Position numbers and translations under genes: made by a program | DNA from: Pseudomonadota bacterium | GTDB taxonomy: Bacteria > Pseudomonadota > Alphaproteobacteria > Sphingomonadales > Sphingomonadaceae | DNA: 49,090 nt | Assembly: GCA_029779535.1 (NCBI GenBank) | Contig: JAKPAG010000115.1 | Coordinates: 1-49,090 of the forward strand | Reading direction: 5' to 3' | The notes under the pieces: model-generated | Told to the model about the DNA's origin: nothing | What the model saw: only the letters and a program-made list of their open reading frames with translations | Database searches by the model: none | Part shown: piece by piece, positions 1 to 7,991 of the stretch | Position numbering within the stretch: position 1 is the stretch's first letter | Layout of the letters: each line of letters opens with the position of its first letter

Positions 1-1
1 T

Positions 2-376
2 CGAGCCTCCTTCTTTTCGCCCCAGGCCGGCCGCAAGGTCGATGCCCCGCTGCGCACCCGTGCGCGGTTCGGAATCGGCGATGTCGTGCGGCACAAGGTG
101 TTCGATTTCCGCGGCGTCGTGTTCGATATCGACCCGGTCTTCGCCAACAGCGAGGAATGGTACGAATCGATCCCCAAGGAAGTCCGCCCGCACCGCGAAC
201 AGCCGTTTTACCACTTGCTCGCCGAAAACGGCGATTCGAGCTACATCGCCTATGTCAGCCAGCAGAACCTGCTGTCCGACGGCGAGGGCGGGCCGATCGA
301 CCATCCCTCGGTCGCCGAACTGTTCGAGGATTTCGACGGCGGGCGCTATCGCCTGCGCCGTTCGCTGACGCACTGA
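2..376 (+). CDS. hspQ: HspQ heat-shock / hemimethylated-DNA-binding family protein, 5' end outside window
   Basis: The reading frame is open from the window edge to a TGA at 374-376, so the true start lies upstream. A GTG at 86 is in frame, but the residues before it (ARFGIGDVV) already match the HspQ family start, so it is not the real start. The conserved core follows: RHKVFDFRGVVFDIDP, then WYHL-like FYHLLAENG and YVSQQNLL. In E. coli HspQ (YccV) binds hemimethylated DNA and acts as a specificity factor for Lon protease; the same role here is inferred from family only. No neighbour in the window explains its regulation. Confidence 0.85.
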   Translation, partial: RASFFSPQAGRKVDAPLRTRARFGIGDVVRHKVFDFRGVVFDIDPVFANSEEWYESIPKEVRPHREQPFYHLLAENGDSSYIAYVSQQNLLSDGEGGPIDHPSVAELFEDFDGGRYRLRRSLTH

Positions 377-394
377 GCGGTCAGCGCTGACCGG

Positions 395-1213
395 TCACTT
401 CGGCCGGTTACGGTAACGCAGCACCAGCGATTGCGAGGCGGTCGCCATCAGCGTCCCGTCTTCGGCAAACAGCCGCAGATGGCCGTGGGCAAAGCCGCGC
501 CCAGCCGCGCTCATCTGGATGTCGCACAAGGCCCAGCGAGTCGGCACCACCGCGTGCAGCCGCAGCGTGTTGTCGAGGCTGTTGCCGCCGCCATCGAGGC
601 CGAGCGAGACCCCCGCCCCGGTCGGCACGAAATCGCCCATCAGCGCCAGCAGCGCCGCGTCGATCGGCGCGTCCTCGCGGGTGCGAATCCACATCTGCAT
701 CCGGCCCGACGGATCGACCGTGCCATCGCGCGGGCGCAGGACCACGGAGTCTGGCGAAACGCGCTTTTCCAGCCGCTTCATCAGCGTGCCGCCGCCTTCG
801 CCATCCCAGGGGCCCCATTCCTGGCAGTCGTCCGGCCCGGGAATATCGGGCAGATCGAACCACTGTGCAGTGGGGTGGCCGGGGCGTTCGCCAAGCGCGG
901 CGGTGGCGGAAATGATCACTTCCTCGCCGCAGTGCAGGTTGATCACGGCCTGGGTGACGTTGTGGCCGCGCACCGGCACGCGTACGTCCACTGCCAGCTG
1001 CGATCCGGGGCGGGCATAGGACAGGTACTGCGCCGTCGCCCAGATCAGTTCGCGCCCGGTGACCCGCTTGGCCGCCTCGACCGCGACGCCCAGCCCGGCC
1101 CCGCCGAACAGGAAGGTATGGTCCATCGGGCCGACACACAGATCGCGCGTGACCGCCAGGCGAAAGCGCAGCGGATCGTCAGTTGCTTCAAGCGGGAAGA
1201 ACGGGTTGGTCAT
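395..1213 (-). CDS. Acyl-CoA thioesterase family protein (double hot-dog, TesB-like)
   Basis: A 272-residue protein that starts MTNPFFPLEATDDPLRF. An N-terminal hot-dog half with GPMDHTFLFGG is followed by a second half with RMQMWIRTRED and SLDNTLRLH, the arrangement of TesB/4HBT_3-type acyl-CoA thioesterases that hydrolyse acyl-CoA to fatty acid and CoA. The ATG at 1213 shares one base with the TGA of the upstream permease gene (TGATG), which implies translational coupling and fixes the start; a much longer upstream-open frame is only the shadow of that permease. Substrate chain length cannot be told from sequence. A cytoplasmic location is inferred from the lack of a signal peptide. Confidence 0.85.
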   Translation of the reverse strand: MTNPFFPLEATDDPLRFRLAVTRDLCVGPMDHTFLFGGAGLGVAVEAAKRVTGRELIWATAQYLSYARPGSQLAVDVRVPVRGHNVTQAVINLHCGEEVIISATAALGERPGHPTAQWFDLPDIPGPDDCQEWGPWDGEGGGTLMKRLEKRVSPDSVVLRPRDGTVDPSGRMQMWIRTREDAPIDAALLALMGDFVPTGAGVSLGLDGGGNSLDNTLRLHAVVPTRWALCDIQMSAAGRGFAHGHLRLFAEDGTLMATASQSLVLRYRNRPK

Positions 1214-2103
1214 CAGCTTTTCAACTTCCAGCCGCTGCGCAGCAGCAGGTACAGCACCGCGCCCATCGCCAGGTTGAGGAGACCGACATAGATCGCCCCG
1301 TTCAGCACTGCGGCATTGGTATCGCCAATGTCGCTTGCCCCCAGAAAGCCGAACCGGAAGCCCGAGATGACATAGAAGAACGGGTTGACCCGGCTGACCG
1401 CCTGGAATGCGGGATGCAGGTTGTGGATCACATAGAACGTGCCCGACAGCATGGTCAGCGGGGTGATCACGAAATTGGTGACCATGGCCGCGTGATCGAA
1501 TTTTTCCGCCCACAGCGAAGTGATCAGGCCGATGATCGCCAGCAGGATCGACCCCATCAGCCCGAACCACACGATCGCCCAGGGATGCGCCGCCGACAAG
1601 TGCACGCCCGGCCACAGCAGCATCGCCGCGCTGATCGCCAGCCCCACCAGCACAGCGCGGGTCACCGCGGCGCCGACCAGGCCCAGCATCAATTCGCCAT
1701 TGGAAATCGGCGGCATCAGGTAGTCGACGATGGTGCCCTGGATCTTGCCCGACAGGAAATTGAAGCTGGTATTTGCAAAGGCGTTGTTGATCATCCCCAT
1801 CACGATCAGCCCCGGCGCGATGAAGCTGGCGAAGGGCACGCCAAGCACCGTATAGCCTGCGCGACCCATGGCGACGGTGAAGATCATCAGGTACAGCAGC
1901 GTGGTCATCGCCGGGGCCCAGATCGTCTGGGTCTGCACCTTGAAAAAACGGCGCACTTCCTTCATATAGAGGGTCCACAGCCCCAGCCGGTTGATCCGGT
2001 GGATGATGGGCACTCCCTGGGCAGGAAAGTTGCTTTGCCCCACGTTCGTGCCAAGCGACGTGGCAGAGGCGGCTGTCGGTGCAGGAACAGGTTGATTGGC
2101 CAT
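1213..2103 (-). CDS. ABC-2 type transporter permease
   Basis: A 296-residue integral membrane protein with a soluble N-terminal stretch of about 40 residues (TSLGTNVG) and then about six hydrophobic segments. MKEVRRFFKVQTQTIWAPAMTTLLYLMIF and the conserved GKIQGTIVDYLMPP / SNGELM loop are typical of YadH/DrrB/NodJ-like ABC-2 permeases, which export drugs, lipids or polysaccharides. The cognate ATPase is not next to it. The ATG at 2103 is divergent from gcrA, 84 nt away, so that gap holds promoters for both. The gene is coupled to the downstream thioesterase by a one-base stop/start overlap, which hints at a lipid-related substrate (inference). Confidence 0.88.
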   Translation of the reverse strand: MANQPVPAPTAASATSLGTNVGQSNFPAQGVPIIHRINRLGLWTLYMKEVRRFFKVQTQTIWAPAMTTLLYLMIFTVAMGRAGYTVLGVPFASFIAPGLIVMGMINNAFANTSFNFLSGKIQGTIVDYLMPPISNGELMLGLVGAAVTRAVLVGLAISAAMLLWPGVHLSAAHPWAIVWFGLMGSILLAIIGLITSLWAEKFDHAAMVTNFVITPLTMLSGTFYVIHNLHPAFQAVSRVNPFFYVISGFRFGFLGASDIGDTNAAVLNGAIYVGLLNLAMGAVLYLLLRSGWKLKS

Positions 2104-2187
2104 GCTGTGGCGACTATCGGCTTGCTGCGCATGTGGCAAGCGTCTGGGCCTGCCAAACAGGCCGCGCGCGAAGGAACTGAACAGGCA

Positions 2188-2883
2188 ATGAGCTGGACCG
2201 ACGAACGGATCGAAAAGCTGACCAAGATGTGGGAAGGCGGCGCCACCGCCAGCCAGATCGCCGAGGAACTGGGCGGAGTCAGCCGCAATGCCGTGATCGG
2301 CAAGGCCCACCGCCTGGGCCTGAAGGCACGTCCCAGCCCGGTCAAGGCCAACGAAAAGGACACTGCCCCCGCCCCGGCCAAACAGCCCAAGGCCGAAGGC
2401 GCGCCGCGGCCGACCCCAGCCCCGCGCCCGGCCGCCGCCGCAGCGCCGGCTCCGGCCCCGGCCCCGCGCCCGGCCGCCCCGGCACCGGCCGCCAGCCCTG
2501 CTCCGGCCGCAGCAGCAGCCACAACCGAAACGCCCGCCACGCCGCAGCCGCGGATCGTCTCGGTTGGACCCGGCGGCTTCCTGCGCCAGGGCCCCGGTGA
2601 TCAGCAGGCCCCGATCCCGCCCGCCCCGCCCCGCCGCCTGGTGCCGGCCAAGCCCAGCCCGGAAGTGGCCGACAAGACCAGCCTGCTGGACCTGAACGAC
2701 CGCATCTGCCGCTGGCCGATGGGCCATCCGGGTGAGCCGGACTTCCACTTCTGCGGGGAAAAGGTGAACCCGGGGTTCCCCTATTGCGTCGAACACTGCG
2801 GCCGGGCGTTCCAGGCGCAATTGCCGCGTGGCCACCGCCGCCCGCCGCCGCCGCTGCCGTTCGGCGGTCCGCGCGTCCGCTAA
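2188..2883 (+). CDS. gcrA: GcrA family cell cycle regulator
   Basis: 231 residues. The N-terminus SWTDERIEKLTKMW and GVSRNAVIGKAHRLGL is the GcrA helix-turn-helix domain. The C-terminus CRWPMGHPGEPDFHFCGEK...PYCVEHC is the conserved cysteine-containing region that contacts sigma-70. GcrA activates promoters carrying CcrM-methylated GANTC sites in alphaproteobacteria. Between the domains lies an unusually long Ala/Pro-rich linker (roughly residues 55-130, almost only A, P, R and T). The start at ATG 2188 is followed at once by the family MSWTDER sequence. I saw no GANTC in the 84 nt upstream region. It is expressed divergently from the ABC permease. Confidence 0.95.
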   Translation: MSWTDERIEKLTKMWEGGATASQIAEELGGVSRNAVIGKAHRLGLKARPSPVKANEKDTAPAPAKQPKAEGAPRPTPAPRPAAAAAPAPAPAPRPAAPAPAASPAPAAAAATTETPATPQPRIVSVGPGGFLRQGPGDQQAPIPPAPPRRLVPAKPSPEVADKTSLLDLNDRICRWPMGHPGEPDFHFCGEKVNPGFPYCVEHCGRAFQAQLPRGHRRPPPPLPFGGPRVR

Positions 2884-2912
2884 CGTCCGGTCCAGCACAT
2901 CGCCATGGGCGC

Positions 2913-2936
2913 GCCCGGGGGCTTAAAATCCCGGGC
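2913..2936 (+). terminator. Candidate hairpin terminator after gcrA
   Basis: A perfect 7-bp inverted repeat GCCCGGG/CCCGGGC with a 10-nt loop containing TTAAAA lies 30 nt after the gcrA stop. No T-run follows, so it may be a weak or Rho-assisted terminator, or simply structured leader of the next gene. Confidence 0.3.
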
Positions 2937-2956
2937 AAGCCGCCGTTAACCATGGC

Positions 2957-4114
2957 ATGACTGCGCACGATCCCTCACTGGGCCGCCCGGGCGGCCTGCT
3001 CGGCTGGTTGGGCCTTGGCCCGCGCCCGCACGAAGCCGAAGCAACCGCACCGCCCCCGCCCGCGCCGCTGCGCGAACGACGCCAGTCGCTGCGCGAGCGC
3101 CAGCTTGACGAGATCAGCGCCTTCCTCGCCGCACACCACCTCGAAGTGACGGCGCAGACTCTGTCGATCGCGCATTCCTATCTGACCAGCGCCGATCCGC
3201 ACCTGGTCCGCCTGATCGATCGTCAGGTCCAGGCGCGCAAGCCGGTAACGCTGGAGTGGCTGGACGAGGTGTTCCTGCGTTCTGGCAGTGAGGACGAGCT
3301 CAAGACCCTGGCCGAACTGATGCAGCGGCTTGAGGCCAGCATCGATGAATTCGGCAAGACCAGCCAGGATGCCCGCACTGCCACCAGCGAGTATCACAGC
3401 GCGCTGGAGGAGCACGTCGGCGAACTGGAACAGGTCACGGCCGCCGGGGCGGTGATCTCGGAACTGGCCTCGATCGCGAAGGTGATGCTGAGGCGCACCC
3501 GCGACATCGAAAAGCAGATGCTGCGCAGCGAGGCGCAGACCCGCGCACTGAAGCGGCGGCTGGAGGAAGCCCGGCGCAGTGCCGAGGAAGACCACCTGAC
3601 CGGCCTGCCCAACCGCCGCGCCTTCGAAACCCGGTTCGAGCAGGAATACCGCGAGGCGTTCGCTGCGGCCGAGCCGCTGTGCATTGCCTTTTGCGACATC
3701 GACCATTTCAAGCAGATCAACGACGGCCACGGCCACGACGCAGGTGACCGCGTACTGAAGCTGGTGGCCGACAGCCTGGCCCGGATTTCCAATGCCCGCT
3801 GCCACGTCGCCCGCCACGGCGGCGAGGAATTCGTGCTGCTGTTCCGCGATACCCCGGTGGCAGAAGCCTATGCCAAGCTGGACCAGCTGCGCGAGACGCT
3901 GGCTGCCCGGCGCCTGGTAAACCGCGCCACGGACCAGCCGTTCGGGCAGATCACCTTTTCCGGCGGGGTGGCCGATGCCTTTGCCTTCCCCGACCGGCGC
4001 AGCGCGCTGAAGGCGGCCGACACGGCGCTGTACCGGGCCAAGCAGTCCGGCCGCAACCGGATCGAACTGGCAACGATGGAAGATGGCAAGTGGGTTGAAC
4101 CCGACGCCGCCTGA
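2957..4114 (+). CDS. Diguanylate cyclase (GGDEF domain), cytoplasmic
   Basis: 385 residues. After a Pro/Ala-rich N-terminus comes a helical region (about 30-200) with likely coiled coil just before the catalytic domain. The GGDEF domain begins DHLTGLPNRRAFE, has FCDIDHFKQINDGHGHDAGD for Mg/GTP binding and the active-site signature GGEEF, so it should make c-di-GMP from two GTP. The allosteric I-site RxxD expected five residues before GGEEF is absent (NARC there), suggesting no classical product inhibition. No transmembrane segment or known sensor domain is visible. It is convergent with, and directly abuts, the SDR gene downstream. Confidence 0.93.
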   Translation: MTAHDPSLGRPGGLLGWLGLGPRPHEAEATAPPPPAPLRERRQSLRERQLDEISAFLAAHHLEVTAQTLSIAHSYLTSADPHLVRLIDRQVQARKPVTLEWLDEVFLRSGSEDELKTLAELMQRLEASIDEFGKTSQDARTATSEYHSALEEHVGELEQVTAAGAVISELASIAKVMLRRTRDIEKQMLRSEAQTRALKRRLEEARRSAEEDHLTGLPNRRAFETRFEQEYREAFAAAEPLCIAFCDIDHFKQINDGHGHDAGDRVLKLVADSLARISNARCHVARHGGEEFVLLFRDTPVAEAYAKLDQLRETLAARRLVNRATDQPFGQITFSGGVADAFAFPDRRSALKAADTALYRAKQSGRNRIELATMEDGKWVEPDAA

Positions 4115-4969
4115 TCAGATCCCCCGCACCGCCGCATCGGCGACGTCCGGGGTGGCGTCGAGCACCGCCTGGGCGCGGGCGCGCTGCCAGTCCTTGAAGA
4201 TGCCGTGGGTAACAATGTAGGTCCGATTGGCGAGGATCCCGTCGGCCACCATGTTGCCCACTTCCTCGGGCTCCATCCAGCTGTCGCCAACCTGGCGCTG
4301 CGCCAGCTGCGCTTCGCTTTCGCCAAAGCCGCTGCCGATGCGCAGGTGTTCCGGGCGGTTCTGCTGCGCCTGGTGGATGTTGGACTTGATCGGCCCCGGC
4401 AGCAAGATAGACACGCCCAAGCCGTGGCTGCCCAGCTCGTCCTTCACCGCTTCGCAGTAATGGCACACCGCCGCCTTGCTGGCGGCATAGATCGCAAGGT
4501 GCGCGGGCATCACCACTTCGGCGGCCAGGCTGGCGGTGGACACGATATGCCCCCCGCGCCCATGCGCGATCATCTGCGGCATGAAGCTGACGAAGCCGTT
4601 GATCACCCCGCCGATGTTGACGCCAAAGCCGAAGTCGTAATCGGCATAGGTGGCCTGCAGCACCGGGCCTTCCAGCCCGACCCCGGCGTTGTTGACCAGG
4701 ATGTCGATCCCGCCGAAGTCAGCCTGCATCCGCGCGGCGGCCTCGGCATAAGCCTCGCGGCTTGTGACATCGAGTTGCAGCGCGGTCACCGCATTGCTGC
4801 GACCGCCCCCCGCGAACTGGGCCAGCGCGTTGTCGATATGGTCGCTGCGCAGGTCGGCAATCACCACCCGCGCGCCGCGCTGTGCCAGCACCTTGGCAAT
4901 GCCCAGCCCAATGCCCGATGCGCCCCCGGTGACGAAGGCGGTGCGCCCGGCAAAATCGGTGATGTACAT
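4115..4969 (-). CDS. SDR family NAD(P)-dependent oxidoreductase
   Basis: 284 residues with the classical short-chain dehydrogenase layout: the cofactor-binding TGGASGIG near residue 15, an acidic/basic patch IADLRSD after beta-2, NNAG, an active-site Ser in the VSTASLA stretch, and the catalytic YAASK. The substrate is unknown; SDRs of this length in sphingomonads often act on hydroxysteroids, alcohols or aromatics, but nothing here decides that. The ATG at 4969 has a GGAGAGGGCC Shine-Dalgarno region. A TetR-type inverted repeat lies just upstream (4993-5009), suggesting local repression. The gene is tail-to-tail with the diguanylate cyclase with no gap. Confidence 0.9.
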   Translation of the reverse strand: MYITDFAGRTAFVTGGASGIGLGIAKVLAQRGARVVIADLRSDHIDNALAQFAGGGRSNAVTALQLDVTSREAYAEAAARMQADFGGIDILVNNAGVGLEGPVLQATYADYDFGFGVNIGGVINGFVSFMPQMIAHGRGGHIVSTASLAAEVVMPAHLAIYAASKAAVCHYCEAVKDELGSHGLGVSILLPGPIKSNIHQAQQNRPEHLRIGSGFGESEAQLAQRQVGDSWMEPEEVGNMVADGILANRTYIVTHGIFKDWQRARAQAVLDATPDVADAAVRGI

Positions 4970-4992
4970 GGCCCTCTCCTCGCGCGATTCAC

Positions 4993-5009
4993 TTTGTATG
5001 CGTTACTAA
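4993..5009 (-). promoter_or_regulatory. Candidate TetR-type operator upstream of the SDR gene
   Basis: The 17-bp sequence TTTGTATGCGTTACTAA is an imperfect inverted repeat, TT(T/A)GTA-N5-TAC(T/A)AA, centred about 32 nt before the SDR start codon. GTA-N5-TAC operators of this kind are common for TetR-family repressors. No TetR gene is in the window, so the regulator is unknown. Confidence 0.35.
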
Positions 5010-5015
5010 CAAAAT

Positions 5016-5735
5016 TCAGCGCGGATTGACAAGGAACACCACATAACCCCGAAACAGCGGATCGGCGCGCAGCGCAAGCGGTTCGCGCCATTCGCCGCCT
5101 TGCGCCAAGGCCACCTTGTGCGGCACCGGCACCCGCGCCAGCCGGGCAAGATAGCGCTCATAGCCGGGGATCGTCTCGGTCCCCTGGTAGCTTTGCACCA
5201 CCACTTCATCGACCACGCCGCGCAGCTGCGCCAGCGCGGCGGGATCGGCATTGGCGCTCCAGTCCATCAGCCCGGTCACCGACAGGCGGTAACGCGGCGG
5301 CAGGCGACGGCGCAGCTCGCGCAGGAATGCTGCGTAATCTGCCAGGCCCGGCGTGGCGGCATCGAAATCGAGCTGCAACCCGTAGGCGTCCCAGCGGCGC
5401 AGATCCCGCTCGACCGCGCGCCACACGCCCTCGCCCCAATCGAGCCGGGCGGCGCGGACCACCAGCCAGACGCGCTTGCCCGGCAGGCGCGGCACCCCGG
5501 CGCGCATCGGTTCGAGCACGCCGGGACTTTCGCGGCGCACTTCGCCGCCCAGGATGTACAGTTCCCTGGCGCGAGCGACAGCGGGCTGCGGGCGCACCCC
5601 GGCCCACAGGAAGAAGCTGTCGTAGTCCTCAGCCCGCACCCGCGCGGCCTGCCCGCCGCCGGGCGCGGCGCCCTGACGGCACCCGCCCGGCAGCGCCCCA
5701 GCCAGCGCCAGGGCCAGCAGCGTTCGCCGCCTCAC
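5016..5735 (-). CDS. Exported protein, DUF3142-like (TIM-barrel-like), possible lipoprotein
   Basis: 239 residues. The N-terminus MRRRTLLALALAGALPGGC is a signal sequence ending in a Cys, though PGGC is a poor lipobox. The rest resembles DUF3142: the strand motif GLQLDFDAATPGLADYAAFL followed by LRRRLPPRYRLSVTGLMDW and VVVQSYQGTETIPGYERYL looks like part of a glycosidase-type barrel with an acidic QLDFD. No enzymatic activity is established for this family as far as I know. Its start overlaps the stop of the upstream 709-residue gene by 4 nt, so the two are co-translated and probably act together in the envelope. Confidence 0.7.
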   Translation of the reverse strand: MRRRTLLALALAGALPGGCRQGAAPGGGQAARVRAEDYDSFFLWAGVRPQPAVARARELYILGGEVRRESPGVLEPMRAGVPRLPGKRVWLVVRAARLDWGEGVWRAVERDLRRWDAYGLQLDFDAATPGLADYAAFLRELRRRLPPRYRLSVTGLMDWSANADPAALAQLRGVVDEVVVQSYQGTETIPGYERYLARLARVPVPHKVALAQGGEWREPLALRADPLFRGYVVFLVNPR

Positions 5736-7861
5736 CAGTAGAAGCGCAGCTTCTTGGCCCAGGGGCTGGCGGGATATTCCCGCTTCAGCTGGTTGAACCA
5801 GGCCTTGCGCTGGTCGATCTCCACGTCCTGACCGCCGCAGCTGTTGTTGCCGGACGGGGCATAGCAGTTGACCATGCGGTACAGCGCATAGGCCCGGTCG
5901 TTGGCCGGGGCCTTGGCATTGGCAATGACCGAGGCATAGATCGCGCCGCGCTCAATCGGCTGGCCCGCAAAGTCCTGGCGCGCCCCGCCCAACTCGTCCT
6001 TGGCGGGATGATCGTCGAGCGCGGTGAAATCATCGAAGCCATTGAGCCGCAGGAATTCACCCAGGCACAGCCGCCCGGCCATGTCCTGCGGGCTCTTGGC
6101 CAGGTTCTGAGCGGTAACGACCAGCGCCGGGCAGGGATAACCGCCGCTGGCGACCTTGCCCTTGGCGAACAGGCCAACCGGCACGCTGTCGTGATCGTAG
6201 AAGTACCAGAAGTTCGCCTCGGTCCCCGCCTTGACCGGGACCAGCGCGGCATTGGCGGCGAAGCCGGCATAATCGCCCCGCGTCAGCTGCTTGTAGAGCA
6301 GGGTGAACAGGGCGGTATCGCGTTCGACCTGCGGGCGGGCGCTGTCCTGCGCGGCCAGCTTCAGCACGTCCTTGTCGGCCGAATGGCCGAGCAGGCGGCG
6401 GCGGATCGCGCTGTCGGTGATCGGCGAATCCTTGGCGAAAACCTGCGCGACCTGGCCGCTGCGTTCAAGGCTGAGCGCCAACCCCAGTTCGGCGGTGGGG
6501 CGCTGCCACAGGTCGTTCGCCCCGGCCAGCAATTCGCGCCAGAACCCGGCCTCGTTGCGGTCCTTCAGCGCTGCCAGCGCCTGCCCGCGCAGCACCTGGC
6601 GGCTGAACGCCACCGGCAAATAGGCGGCGCGGCGGGCATCGTCGGGGATCAGCGTCAGCACGGCGCGAGGATCGTTCTGGACGTAGAAGGCATGCATCCC
6701 CTGGAGCAGGCCATAGAGTTCCGGCTCACCTGCGAAAGCCGGGGCCTGGGCGTCAAGATCGGCCTTGGTGAGCGTCGGGCCGGTGCCCTGCCACTGCCCG
6801 TCATCGTCCTGGTAGCGGTCATCGCGCATCTGGACGAGGTCGAGCGCGGCGAGCAGCAGCGGGCCGCTGGCGGCGGGGGTGCGTTCGGGGGCGAACAGCA
6901 GCTTGTTGTCGATCTCCTGGATCAGCTCGCTTGCCTGCTCGCTGCCCGCCGGGACCGAACCCAGCAGCCGGGCATATTCGCCCGCCAGCGCCTTGGCATC
7001 GCCCGACAGCCACAGTGCCCGGCGCTGCAACCCGCGCGCGGAATCGGCATAGCGGCCCTGCGGCCAGGCCTTGAGATAGGCGGCCAGCGCGGTCTGCGCC
7101 GCCGCGATTGCCGGCTGGTCGATATTCCTGGTGCCGCTGCCCCAGCCTTCGTCGTCAAAGGCCTTGGCCTGCGCCGCGTTCAGCTCGACCCGGCCCGCCA
7201 TGTAGGCGGCGGTTTCCTTGAGCCACGGATCGCTCGCCCCGGACAGGGCCGCGAATTGCCGGCGGGCATCGTCCCAGCGCTCGGCATAGAAGGCTTCGGC
7301 CCCCTGGAGGTAGCCCAGAAACGCCTTGCCGGCCGGGCTGCCGATCCCTTCGGGCCAGGCGGGTGCGGCCTCATCGCCGCCGTCGCAGGCCGCCTTGACC
7401 CGCGCGCGGGCGGCAGAGAGCTTGTCGCGCTCGGCGGCGGGAACGCCGGGATTGGCCTGGAGCGCCGCCGCGAAGGCCGATGTCGCCCCGGTCAGGCTGA
7501 TGCAGCGCGAACCATAGTAATCGCCCCGCTCGGCATAGGGATCCTCGTTCACCTTGCCCGGGAACAGCCCGATCTGGAGCAGCTGCCAATCGAGGAAGGT
7601 GTGCCCGTAGCCTTCGGAATAGTATTCGCGCACGGGGTACTTGTCGGCCTTGAATGCCAGGTCGGCCTTGCTGCGCAGCAGGAACAGCAGGTTGACGCGG
7701 GAATCGTTGCCGGGTGACAGGAACCCCCGGCTGGCGCAGTCAAGCGATGTGCCCCCCAGCTTCCACGATGGCTGGCAAGTCACGTCCGCGCAGGCCCACA
7801 AGGCCGCTGGCACCGCTGCAAGTCCAAGGCCGGTTGCCGCCAGCAACAGCTTCCGCTTCAT
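5732..7861 (-). CDS. Exported hypothetical protein, helical-repeat-like, 709 aa
   Basis: I do not recognise a named family. The start at ATG 7861 is supported by GGTGGAG seven bases upstream; a farther in-frame GTG at 7975 lies inside the pnp terminator and is rejected. MKRKLLLAATGLGLAAVPAALWA is a signal peptide. The mature protein is rich in Ala and alternating amphipathic helices (for example FAALSGASDPWLKETAAYMAGRVELNAAQ), with TPR-like spacing. It has scattered cysteines (CADVTC, SRCISL, NCYAPSGNNSC) that could form disulphides in the periplasm. It is translationally coupled to the DUF3142-like gene. Function unknown; a substrate-handling scaffold is only a guess. Confidence 0.75.
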   Translation of the reverse strand: MKRKLLLAATGLGLAAVPAALWACADVTCQPSWKLGGTSLDCASRGFLSPGNDSRVNLLFLLRSKADLAFKADKYPVREYYSEGYGHTFLDWQLLQIGLFPGKVNEDPYAERGDYYGSRCISLTGATSAFAAALQANPGVPAAERDKLSAARARVKAACDGGDEAAPAWPEGIGSPAGKAFLGYLQGAEAFYAERWDDARRQFAALSGASDPWLKETAAYMAGRVELNAAQAKAFDDEGWGSGTRNIDQPAIAAAQTALAAYLKAWPQGRYADSARGLQRRALWLSGDAKALAGEYARLLGSVPAGSEQASELIQEIDNKLLFAPERTPAASGPLLLAALDLVQMRDDRYQDDDGQWQGTGPTLTKADLDAQAPAFAGEPELYGLLQGMHAFYVQNDPRAVLTLIPDDARRAAYLPVAFSRQVLRGQALAALKDRNEAGFWRELLAGANDLWQRPTAELGLALSLERSGQVAQVFAKDSPITDSAIRRRLLGHSADKDVLKLAAQDSARPQVERDTALFTLLYKQLTRGDYAGFAANAALVPVKAGTEANFWYFYDHDSVPVGLFAKGKVASGGYPCPALVVTAQNLAKSPQDMAGRLCLGEFLRLNGFDDFTALDDHPAKDELGGARQDFAGQPIERGAIYASVIANAKAPANDRAYALYRMVNCYAPSGNNSCGGQDVEIDQRKAWFNQLKREYPASPWAKKLRFYW

Positions 7862-7934
7862 TCGATATTCTCCACCTGTCGAGGACGCGCGACGTAAGCC
7901 GAGGATTCCAGACGAAACCCCTGTCTGACAAGTG

Positions 7935-7961
7935 AAAAGGGGGCCGCCGCAGCAGCCCCCT
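7935..7961 (-). terminator. Intrinsic terminator of pnp
   Basis: Read on the minus strand, AGGGGGC pairs with GCCCCCT across a 10-nt loop and is followed by TTTT, 30-57 nt after the pnp stop. Good stem plus U-tract. It also separates pnp from the exported-protein operon that continues in the same direction. Confidence 0.75.
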
Positions 7962-7991
7962 CGCCATTTTTTCACCTGATGGTGCGAAGAC

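Noticed and set aside
1183..2187. Upstream in-frame part of the gcrA frame
   Set aside because: Opposite strand of the ABC permease gene; the GcrA family start MSWTDER is at 2188.
5327..7717. 796-codon plus-strand open frame
   Set aside because: Antisense to the 709-residue exported protein gene; composition is artefactual.
7862..7975. GTG start giving 38 extra residues for the exported protein
   Set aside because: It lies within the pnp terminator; the ATG at 7861 has a good Shine-Dalgarno and begins a signal peptide.
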